64,000 nt of DNA. It comes from Flavobacteriales bacterium. GTDB lineage: Bacteria > Bacteroidota > Bacteroidia > Flavobacteriales > UBA1820. The notes under the pieces were generated by a model, which searched no databases, was not told where the DNA came from, and was given only the letters and a program-made list of their open reading frames with translations. Positions 53,668-61,104 of this stretch are shown in pieces. Numbering within the stretch: position 1 is the stretch's first letter; each line of letters begins with the position of its first letter. The stretch covers positions 1 to 64,000 of the forward strand of contig JAGAUI010000008.1 of assembly GCA_017620815.1 (NCBI GenBank), in the 5' to 3' direction. The translations under genes and the position numbers were made by a program.

Positions 53668-54432
53668 TTAGCATTTAAAACCATCTATAACGGCTTTGAA
53701 ATCGGCTGCTTTAAGAGATGCACCACCTATAAGACCTCCATCTACGTTTGGTTTTGCAAATATCTCTTTGGCGTTCTTTGGATTACAAGAACCTCCGTAA
53801 AGGATAGAAACTTCTTCGTCTACTTCTTTGCCATATTTTTCGGCTACCACTGCACGTATATGTGCGTGTATTTCTTCGGCTTGTTCTGGAGTAGCTGTCT
53901 CTCCTGTACCTATTGCCCATACTGGTTCGTATGCTAGAACTATGTTTTTCCATGCTTCGGCAGGAAGATGGAACAGTGCATTTTTAACCTGCTCTTCTAC
54001 TACTTCAAAATGTTTACCAGCTTTACGTTCTTCTAGTACCTCACCTATGCAGAAGATAACTTCTAGACCTTCTGCTAGAGCAGCATCTGTTTTTTCTGCT
54101 AGAAGAGCATCTGTCTCACCGAAATACTGACGACGTTCAGAATGTCCTAGTATGACCTTGGTAGCACCAGCACTCTTGGCTATAGGAGCAGATACTTCAC
54201 CAGTATATGCACCAGATTTCATCTGATGTATGTTCTGCACTGCTACTGCAACACCTGTTCCTTTGAGGGCTTCGGCAACAGCATAAACATTTGTGAATAC
54301 AGGAGCAACTACAACCTCTACTCCACATAGACACTGTCCTTCCAATTCTTTTTTAAGGTTTTCTGCCAACTCTAGACTCTCTGGCAGAGTTTTGTTCATT
54401 TTCCAGTTTCCTGCTACGATTTTACGTCTCAT
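53668..54432 (-). CDS. tpiA: Triosephosphate isomerase
   Basis: Interconverts dihydroxyacetone phosphate and glyceraldehyde 3-phosphate. 254 residues with GNWKMNKT (Lys), ILGHSERRQYFGE (His), AYEPVWAIGTG (Glu) and the phosphate-binding LYGGS. Last gene of the DUF1599-DoxX-tpiA unit. Confidence 0.98.
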   Translation of the reverse strand: MRRKIVAGNWKMNKTLPESLELAENLKKELEGQCLCGVEVVVAPVFTNVYAVAEALKGTGVAVAVQNIHQMKSGAYTGEVSAPIAKSAGATKVILGHSERRQYFGETDALLAEKTDAALAEGLEVIFCIGEVLEERKAGKHFEVVEEQVKNALFHLPAEAWKNIVLAYEPVWAIGTGETATPEQAEEIHAHIRAVVAEKYGKEVDEEVSILYGGSCNPKNAKEIFAKPNVDGGLIGGASLKAADFKAVIDGFKC

Positions 54433-54461
54433 TTCTTTTAATGTTTTTGAATTATTATTAT

Positions 54462-55538
54462 TTATTTTATTGATTCCTTGGAAATTATAGTCCCTTTCTG
54501 AAGATGCACTATAGCTGGACGCGAACGTACTATGGTTTTTATCATCACAGGGTCGGCATACATTACTGGTTGTAACAATCCCATAGACGCAAATCTTTCA
54601 GACGAAGCATTGGACACTATCCATACGGGGGAGTCTTGTTCATCTGCCCATTTTTTTACTTTTTCCCACGTCTTTTCATCTACCGCATCATAGTCATAAC
54701 ACAGTATAAGATATATGTCTTTTTCATCAAGTAGGATTTCTGTCATATCCCCACCATAGATATCCATCACCATAAAATTCTCTATCGATGGGCGATATCC
54801 GTCTTTCACTAGGACAGATTTACGCGATACAAATCTCGCCTCACGTATGTTCCAAGGCTCATCCTCATCGGTAAATTTATGTTTTTTACCATCTATCTCA
54901 TACACCCATCTGTTTTCATAGACAGGCAGCTGTGCATCAGGAGGTATCGTCATAGCCTCTTTTATATTAACCCCCACTTTATATGGGCGGAAGTCTATAA
55001 GAGGTTCGTTGTGCAGAGCATAGTATGACATACCATACACCACTGCAAATGCTAGAGCGACCACACTCATGGACGTACGGAATCCCGCTATAGGTTTTAT
55101 AAAGCGTTGCCATACTATGAGTATGATTATCATCACACATATTACGACATTCTTTATAAACGACTCCCAAGCCCCCATAGGTATCGCATCTCCAAAACAT
55201 CCGCAATCACTCACAGCTCCTGTTATAGCAGTGTATAGAGTGAGTAACATAAAAGCCCCATTCAGTACAAAAAGCGTCCATAACGTAAAGACCTTAAAAC
55301 GTCCTAGTAGCAACGATAAACCCAGTATAAGTTCCAATGCTATAAGAGCTATTGAAAGGTCTTCTGCCAATGGGAGAAAAAAAGGCATATTCAGAGCCTC
55401 GGCAGAAAGGTAGTCTTCTATCTTAAATGCCAGCCCTAGAGGGTCGATTAGTTTTACAAATGAAGAAAACACAAACGTAAGCCCTAGTATTATCCTCAGA
55501 GCCACAGTTATCGTTTTCTTATGGGTTCTTTCTATCAT
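54462..55538 (-). CDS. DoxX-like membrane protein (BT_3928 type)
   Basis: 358 residues. About four helices in the first 150 residues form a DoxX/MauE-like membrane domain (SSFVKLIDPLGLAFKIEDYL), followed by a soluble C-terminal domain with some thioredoxin-like character (EILLDEKDIYLILCYDYD) but no CxxC. Its place between DUF1599 and tpiA matches Bacteroides, where I recall the family as BT_3928. Function unknown; a link to membrane redox or folding is only suggested by the domain. Confidence 0.8.
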   Translation of the reverse strand: MIERTHKKTITVALRIILGLTFVFSSFVKLIDPLGLAFKIEDYLSAEALNMPFFLPLAEDLSIALIALELILGLSLLLGRFKVFTLWTLFVLNGAFMLLTLYTAITGAVSDCGCFGDAIPMGAWESFIKNVVICVMIIILIVWQRFIKPIAGFRTSMSVVALAFAVVYGMSYYALHNEPLIDFRPYKVGVNIKEAMTIPPDAQLPVYENRWVYEIDGKKHKFTDEDEPWNIREARFVSRKSVLVKDGYRPSIENFMVMDIYGGDMTEILLDEKDIYLILCYDYDAVDEKTWEKVKKWADEQDSPVWIVSNASSERFASMGLLQPVMYADPVMIKTIVRSRPAIVHLQKGTIISKESIK

Positions 55539-55553
55539 ATATTTACAATGAGC

Positions 55554-56120
55554 TTACCACTGCCCATTTTCCATCATTTTAATAAGAGCAAATGCCGAAT
55601 AATTCACCATATCATAATAGTTGGCATCTATACCTTCAGATACTTTGGTTTTACCGCCATTGTCTTCTATCTGTTTCACGCGTAGTATCTTCTGCAGAAT
55701 GATATCACACAGCGATGATATACGCATCTCCCGCCAAGCCTCTCCATAGTCGTGATTTTTACACATCATCAGTTCTTTGGACTTCTGGGCATATTTAAGA
55801 TATAGAGCCGATGCTTCCTCTGGATTCATATCGGGACGTTCTACAACTCCTTTTTCTATCTGGATAAGGGCTATGATGCTATAATTAAATATCCCTATCC
55901 ATTCTGGTAGCTCGCCTTCGTCCACCATCTTGACGGTATTTTCTTGGATAGAACGTATGCGTTGAGCCTTGATAAATATCTGGTCTGTAAGAGATGGCAT
56001 ACGCAATATTCTCCACGCTGCTCCGTAGTCTTCTAGTTTGCTAAAAAACAGTTTACTACAACGCTCTATCACCTCATCAAACTGCTCACCTGTACGTTTT
56101 AAATCTACCCCTGTTGCCAT
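55554..56120 (-). CDS. DUF1599-type protein with an internal duplication
   Basis: 188 residues built as two copies of one unit: KLEDYGAAWRILRMPSLTDQ (about 31-50) and KNHDYGEAWREMRISSLCD (about 120-138), each followed by a helix ending in RIRSIQ or RVKQIE. This is the pattern I know as DUF1599. It is helical and cytoplasmic; its biochemical role is unknown to me. First gene of the unit with DoxX and tpiA, with a clear promoter. Confidence 0.82.
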   Translation of the reverse strand: MATGVDLKRTGEQFDEVIERCSKLFFSKLEDYGAAWRILRMPSLTDQIFIKAQRIRSIQENTVKMVDEGELPEWIGIFNYSIIALIQIEKGVVERPDMNPEEASALYLKYAQKSKELMMCKNHDYGEAWREMRISSLCDIILQKILRVKQIEDNGGKTKVSEGIDANYYDMVNYSAFALIKMMENGQW

Positions 56121-56167
56121 ATTTAAATTTCTTTTTTATGGAAGAATTATCTTTTTGTTTATCCCCC

Positions 56168-56198
56168 CAAATTTATGGATTTTTTTCTATCCTGCCAA
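56168..56198 (-). promoter_or_regulatory. Promoter for the DUF1599-DoxX-tpiA unit
   Basis: Minus-strand TTG at 56198-56196, 20 bases, TAAATTTG at 56175-56168; leader about 43 bases. Confidence 0.65.
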
Positions 56199-56217
56199 TA
56201 TCATTTTATGGCATATA

Positions 56218-56565
56218 TCACATATATTCCAACTCATTTACCAGTTCTTCCATACCTCCTACAGCCATAGCAGCTATGATAATAATACCTATGTAAAGAG
56301 CTACGATTACTACCCACATTATAAGGACAGCCTTCGCCCAGTTGCTGCGGTTTTTATTTCCCGCACCGAATGCCCATACAAATACCATTATTATATTTAC
56401 CAAAGGTATCATCATCACCACAAACGTAAGTATCCAATCCCCTATCCCCATCACCTTTTCATTTTCTTGATGATAGTTATATAGTGGCATTTGTGGTTGT
56501 TGTGAGCCAAATGGCGGGATATTCTGATTGTTATCCCCTTGATAGTTCTGTGTGTTCTGTTCCAT
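56218..56565 (-). CDS. Small membrane protein with Asn/Gln-rich N-terminus
   Basis: 115 residues: a disordered, Asn/Gln/Pro-rich cytoplasmic N-terminus (1-35) and two membrane helices (about 42-65 and 78-102) separated by a short polar loop (AGNKNRSNWAK). It follows the WG-repeat gene by 12 bases. Function unknown. Confidence 0.75.
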   Translation of the reverse strand: MEQNTQNYQGDNNQNIPPFGSQQPQMPLYNYHQENEKVMGIGDWILTFVVMMIPLVNIIMVFVWAFGAGNKNRSNWAKAVLIMWVVIVALYIGIIIIAAMAVGGMEELVNELEYM

Positions 56566-56577
56566 AGTAGTTTTACT

Positions 56578-57651
56578 TTATGATAAAATAATTACTCGTT
56601 TCCACTCTGTTGCTTTTTTTATCACCTCTTCATCTTCCACCACATTTCCTTTTTTATCTATGACATACTCTTTACCATTATATTTTACAATGGCTCTTCC
56701 ACCATTAAATAGAGATACTTCATCATATATGCAAGGTATCACTAGATTGCCATCACCATCTATATATCCCCACTTACCATTCTTCTTTACAGGCATCAAT
56801 CCTTCACTATGCATTCTATACTGTTCATATTGTGAGGTATCCACTCTCATTAAACTTCCTTCAGCAGATATTACATAATCATATTTACCAGATGTAAATT
56901 CTTTGGTCAGGAGATTAAACATTACATTCTCTCCTTTATCCAGCACCTCTACATTGGCATCGTTAAGGCTGTGATTAAATATAGCATCATATTTGGCTTC
57001 CAGTATTTCATTGCCATTTATATCTATTATTCCATACTTATTTTTCTTTTTCACCTTGTAATATACTCCTTCATACAACACCCCTAAATCATCATACATT
57101 ATAGGCAATACGACTTTACCATCCAGGTCTATTACGCCCCATTTGCCGTCTTTTTCAACAGCAGCATATCCGTAATAGTAATTTTTATTATTATCATATA
57201 TGAGAGGTACTACAAGTTTCATCGTAGTATCTATATAGCCACATTTTTCTTCTCTCGATGTTCCTATCTTTCTTACCACAGCTCGTCCAGAATGAAAATC
57301 TCCACATGAAGCATACTTAAAGCCCATAAGTAATTTCCCTGTCCTATCCATATATGAAGCATTGTCATTGCTCTTAACAATAGACCAACCATCCACATCA
57401 ACCCGCATCACCGCCATACGCCCATCTTTTAAATTTCCTATATGAGCATAATCATAAGGCCCATTTATCACATTACCCAGTGAGTCTGTAAGATACTTTT
57501 CGCTAGGTTTAACATATCTCAATTGTAGATTTTCACCTAGTTCGGCTACATATACGCTATCATTATATACCAGAAAATCATTCCTAAAACTCACCTGTGA
57601 GAAAACTTCCCCACAGCATACAAAACATATAAATAACAATACCCGTTTCAT
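56578..57651 (-). CDS. Secreted WG-repeat protein
   Basis: 357 residues: signal peptide (MKRVLLFICFVCCGEVFSQ) followed by at least five WG-like repeats, seen as KWGVIDLDGKVVLPIMYD, KYGIIDINGNEILEAKYD and KWGYIDGDGNLVIPCIYD. Such repeats form beta units and are thought to mediate binding; the partner is unknown. It lies 23 bases after metF and is probably read from the same transcript. Confidence 0.85.
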   Translation of the reverse strand: MKRVLLFICFVCCGEVFSQVSFRNDFLVYNDSVYVAELGENLQLRYVKPSEKYLTDSLGNVINGPYDYAHIGNLKDGRMAVMRVDVDGWSIVKSNDNASYMDRTGKLLMGFKYASCGDFHSGRAVVRKIGTSREEKCGYIDTTMKLVVPLIYDNNKNYYYGYAAVEKDGKWGVIDLDGKVVLPIMYDDLGVLYEGVYYKVKKKNKYGIIDINGNEILEAKYDAIFNHSLNDANVEVLDKGENVMFNLLTKEFTSGKYDYVISAEGSLMRVDTSQYEQYRMHSEGLMPVKKNGKWGYIDGDGNLVIPCIYDEVSLFNGGRAIVKYNGKEYVIDKKGNVVEDEEVIKKATEWKRVIILS

Positions 57652-57674
57652 ATATTTAGTTGTTTATAGGTTTT

Positions 57675-58625
57675 CTAAAAGACATCTCGCACTACGGCAG
57701 CGATGTTATCGGCTCGGCTCATAGTGTAAAAATGAATGGCCGGCACACCATGAGAGATAAGAGAACGACACTGCTCTTTACACCATTCTATGCCTATCTC
57801 TCTTACCTGTGCATTATCCCGAGCCTTTTCCACCGCCATTGCCAAATCCTGCGGAATATCGGTACCGAAAACCTGTGGGAGGACATTAAGCTGAGTCTTG
57901 GTAGAGAAAGGTTTAAGCCCCGGAATGATAGGTACATTTATCCCCGCAGCCCTGCATTTATCTACAAAATCATAAAATTTATCATTATCAAAGAACATCT
58001 GCGTAACTATGTAATCTGCTCCTGCATCTACTTTTTCTTTAAGGTGAGATATATCCATAGTCATATTGGGACTTTCAGAGTGTTTTTCTGGATAACCCGC
58101 CACACCTATACAGAAATCGGTAGGGGTGGGATGCTCTACCTCTCCACTTACATAGCGTCCGTGGTTCATGTCTTGTATCTGTCGCACCAGATTACTTGCA
58201 TGCAGATGTCCTCCCTCCACTGGACGGAAGGTGTTCTCCCCTCTTATGTTATCTCCTCGCAATGCTAGGACGTTATCTATCCCTAAAAAATTCATTTCTA
58301 TAAGGGCGTCTTCGGTGTCTAGGACAGAAAAACCTCCACATATAAGGTGAGGCACCACATCTATACCATAACGAGCCTGTATAGCTGCCGAAATACCTAC
58401 CGTACCGGGACGTTTGCGGACGATTCTTTTTTCCATCAGTCCGCCTTCGCGTTCTATGAATTTAACTTCCTCGCGGTGATACGTTACATTTATGTATGAT
58501 GGGTCGTATTCGCGTAGGGTGTCTATCGTGTTGTATAGAGTATTTATAGTATCGCCTTTAAGAGGTGGTAATAGTTCAAATGCAAAAAGCGTTTTACCTG
58601 CCTTGAATTTTTCTATAATCTTCAT
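57675..58625 (-). CDS. metF: Methylenetetrahydrofolate reductase
   Basis: FAD enzyme that makes 5-methyltetrahydrofolate for methionine synthesis. 316 residues from the ATG at 58625, which gives MKIIEKFKAGKTLFAFELLPP. Family motifs FELLPP, LRGDN and ADYIVTQMFFDN are present. A weak -7 (CATCTTTG at 58657-58650) lies between this ATG and the more distal one at 58673. Confidence 0.94.
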   Translation of the reverse strand: MKIIEKFKAGKTLFAFELLPPLKGDTINTLYNTIDTLREYDPSYINVTYHREEVKFIEREGGLMEKRIVRKRPGTVGISAAIQARYGIDVVPHLICGGFSVLDTEDALIEMNFLGIDNVLALRGDNIRGENTFRPVEGGHLHASNLVRQIQDMNHGRYVSGEVEHPTPTDFCIGVAGYPEKHSESPNMTMDISHLKEKVDAGADYIVTQMFFDNDKFYDFVDKCRAAGINVPIIPGLKPFSTKTQLNVLPQVFGTDIPQDLAMAVEKARDNAQVREIGIEWCKEQCRSLISHGVPAIHFYTMSRADNIAAVVRDVF

Positions 58626-58738
58626 AATCTTATCTATTATCTCATAATGCAAAGATGATGATTTTTTTGACATTTAACATTGAATAAGAGCATTTTTTTA
58701 TGTAATTTATATATCACTATTAACCAATACTTTCAACT

Positions 58739-59344
58739 ATGAAAAAGAACATTAAAATCGTTATTCTACTATCTATCCTATCCTGTATAAGCAGCACGAC
58801 TTATGCCCAAGTAAGCCTAGGAATGAGAGCAGGTGTAAACCTTTCTTCGCTACCTACCAAACTAGAATCTGGCGGAGTAAAAGTAGATGCAGACGATATG
58901 AGTGGTCTTACTCGTTTCTATGTAGGAGCTACGGTAGATGTACCTTTTACTTGGCGATGGCATATGCAGACAGGGCTTGATTTCTCGTGGCAAGGTGGTA
59001 AAGCAAGTGGAGATAAGATGCGTTCCACACAAATGCAAATACCTGCCCTTGCCAAGATGTATGTCATAGAACGTATGCCTGTATTACTAGGTGTGTATGG
59101 CAGCTATGCCATATCCAATAAAATAGAGGTAGATGGAGAGAAATACTCTCTTGATGACCTGTATAACAAATGGGACTTTGGTATGCAGGCGGGTGTAGCT
59201 TATGAGTTTGACTTTGGAATGGTGGTAGAGTTCCGTTACTTAAGAGGATTCTTAAATCTCGCCAAAAACGAAGCTGTACAAAATGGCGTCGAGGTAAAAA
59301 TGCACAACCAGACCTTCCAGATAGGAGTAGGCTTCCGTATGTAA
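58739..59344 (+). CDS. Outer-membrane beta-barrel protein, porin-family type
   Basis: 201 residues: signal peptide (to about TTYAQ), then alternating strands as in PorT/OmpX-like eight-strand barrels (GMRAGVNLSS, YVGATVDVPF, QTGLDFSWQG), ending in a strand with a terminal hydrophobic residue (FQIGVGFRM). Function not deducible. Confidence 0.82.
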   Translation: MKKNIKIVILLSILSCISSTTYAQVSLGMRAGVNLSSLPTKLESGGVKVDADDMSGLTRFYVGATVDVPFTWRWHMQTGLDFSWQGGKASGDKMRSTQMQIPALAKMYVIERMPVLLGVYGSYAISNKIEVDGEKYSLDDLYNKWDFGMQAGVAYEFDFGMVVEFRYLRGFLNLAKNEAVQNGVEVKMHNQTFQIGVGFRM

Positions 59345-59368
59345 GTTCATAATGTCATATATTATGAG

Positions 59369-59398
59369 AAAAAACACGAGGATACCTCGTGTTTTTTT
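59369..59398 (+). terminator. Terminator after the beta-barrel gene
   Basis: AACACGAGG pairs with CCTCGTGTT around ATA, followed by a T7 run. That T run plus the next G also forms the -33 of the gtrA promoter. Confidence 0.8.
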
Positions 59399-59427
59399 GT
59401 ATGAATGATTTTTATGAACTACATTTG
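59397..59427 (+). promoter_or_regulatory. Promoter for the GtrA-family gene
   Basis: TTG at 59397-59399, 20 bases, TACATTTG at 59420-59427. The -33 is the end of the terminator's U-tract. The leader is only about 13 bases. Confidence 0.65.
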
Positions 59428-59444
59428 CAGTACACACACTATCT

Positions 59445-59879
59445 ATGCGTCAGAAAACGATAAACATATATAAAAATTACAAACATTTTATAATCTACAC
59501 CATCATAGGATTTTGGTGTGAGATTATAGATTTTGCTCTTTTTTATTTTCTAGACCACATATGTGGAGTATATGTGCTATATGCTCACCTTACGAGTGTA
59601 AATGTAGGACTGATATGTAGTTTCCTTACCAATACCAAAGTCAATTTCCGTACACCAGACCGTATGTTCCGCCGAGCAGTTTCGTTCTTTACCATAGCAT
59701 GGACAGGGCTGGCTATGAGTACCATAATGATGTGGTTTATGGTGGAATACATAGAGATGAACGATATGATAAGTAAACTGATAACCATCGTTCTAGCGGG
59801 GATTTTCCAGTACTTGATGAACAAACGCTTTACTTATCGTTCGGCAACACAGAAAAACATAATGATAGATAAAGAGTAA
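59445..59879 (+). CDS. GtrA-family membrane protein
   Basis: 144 residues with four membrane helices and the family-typical YTIIGFWCEIIDFALFYFL start, FLTNTKVNFR in the middle and QYLMNKRFTYR at the end. GtrA proteins are thought to help move lipid-linked sugars across the membrane for cell-surface polysaccharides. The substrate is unknown. Confidence 0.88.
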   Translation: MRQKTINIYKNYKHFIIYTIIGFWCEIIDFALFYFLDHICGVYVLYAHLTSVNVGLICSFLTNTKVNFRTPDRMFRRAVSFFTIAWTGLAMSTIMMWFMVEYIEMNDMISKLITIVLAGIFQYLMNKRFTYRSATQKNIMIDKE

Positions 59880-59883
59880 CCTT

Positions 59884-59930
59884 ACTCGTCAAAAAAGCGG
59901 CAGCCTACGGCTGCCGCTTTTTTGACGAGT
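59884..59930. terminator. Bidirectional terminator with a 22-bp perfect stem
   Basis: 59884-59905 pairs perfectly with 59909-59930 around a TAC loop. The core is GCGGCAGCC/GGCTGCCGC, as at 13833-13854. Confidence 0.9.
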
Positions 59931-59941
59931 CATTTTTTATA

Positions 59942-61084
59942 TTACATACAAGAACGCAATATCTTTGCGGCTAGTTTTCCATCTACATTACCAGCCTCGC
60001 CATAGGCGGCACCTCGTTCTGTAAAGCGACGTTCTATCTCACATATAGTATCTTCACCTATATTATTTTCAGAAAGACGAGTAGTAAGCCCAAGTGAGCG
60101 GAAGAAATCCTCGGTACGGCGTATAGCCTCGTCTATCACCTCGTTTTCACTACCCTCATTTATTCCCAGCACTCTGTGAGCATATTGAAGTATCTTGCCC
60201 TTTTTCTGTTCTCTTAACACGCGTAGCATTCCAGGGAACACTATAGCCAATGTCTCTCCGTGAGTAATTCTGTGTAGAGCCGTTAGTTCATGACCTATCA
60301 TATGTGTTGCCCAGTCTTCGGTAACACCCATAGCCACATAACCATTAAGCCCCATCGTTGCCGATAGCATAAAGTCTGCCATAAGGTCATAGTTACACTT
60401 GTCCTGCTTTATAAGCGGAGCTATCTCCATCACAGTAGATAGCAGGCCTTCTGCCCAACGGTCCATAACTCTGCTCTGTGAGGTAGTTGTCATATACTGC
60501 TCCATCACATGTACAAATGTATCGGCTAGGCCACACGCCACCTGATGTTCTGGCAGAGAATATGTAACCTCTGGGTCTAGGATAGAAAACACAGGATAAC
60601 GGCTGTAAAAAGCATATTTTTCACGAGTCTCATATCTGGAAATGACCGCTCCGCTATTCATTTCAGAGCCTGTAGCTGGAAGCGTAAGAACCGTAGCCAG
60701 TGGCACAGTATCTTTATATGCACCTCTCTTTACCAGTTCCCAAGCATCTCCGTCATATTTTATACCTGCAGCTATCAGTTTGGTACCATCTATCGTGCTA
60801 CCTCCACCTACCGCCAGCAAGAAGTCTATCTTTTTCTCCTTACCTATGGCTATAGCCTTCTTTAAGGTCTCTATGGAAGGATTGGGTTCTATTCCCCAAA
60901 ATTCCTCCCACTCTCTACCTTTAAGAGCCTCTACTACTTGCTCATAGACTCCATTCTTTTTTACGCTTCCCCCACCGAATGTTATCATAAGTCTAGCATC
61001 ACTAGGGATAAGACTCGCCAGTTTGGCTATCTGCCCACGTCCAAATACAAGACGTGTAGGGTTTTGAAATACAAAATTTTTCAT
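59942..61084 (-). CDS. Iron-containing alcohol dehydrogenase
   Basis: 380 residues of the type III alcohol dehydrogenase family. NAD-binding GGGSVKKNG and GGGSTIDGTK are visible. The metal site falls around residues 190-280, with VACGLADTFVHVMEQY and MIGHELTALHRITHGETLAIVFP. It resembles the YqhD/BdhA group that reduces aldehydes or makes butanol. It follows lon by 20 bases, an unusual pairing. Confidence 0.92.
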   Translation of the reverse strand: MKNFVFQNPTRLVFGRGQIAKLASLIPSDARLMITFGGGSVKKNGVYEQVVEALKGREWEEFWGIEPNPSIETLKKAIAIGKEKKIDFLLAVGGGSTIDGTKLIAAGIKYDGDAWELVKRGAYKDTVPLATVLTLPATGSEMNSGAVISRYETREKYAFYSRYPVFSILDPEVTYSLPEHQVACGLADTFVHVMEQYMTTTSQSRVMDRWAEGLLSTVMEIAPLIKQDKCNYDLMADFMLSATMGLNGYVAMGVTEDWATHMIGHELTALHRITHGETLAIVFPGMLRVLREQKKGKILQYAHRVLGINEGSENEVIDEAIRRTEDFFRSLGLTTRLSENNIGEDTICEIERRFTERGAAYGEAGNVDGKLAAKILRSCM

Positions 61085-61104
61085 CTTCTACTTTTTCAAT
61101 GTTC

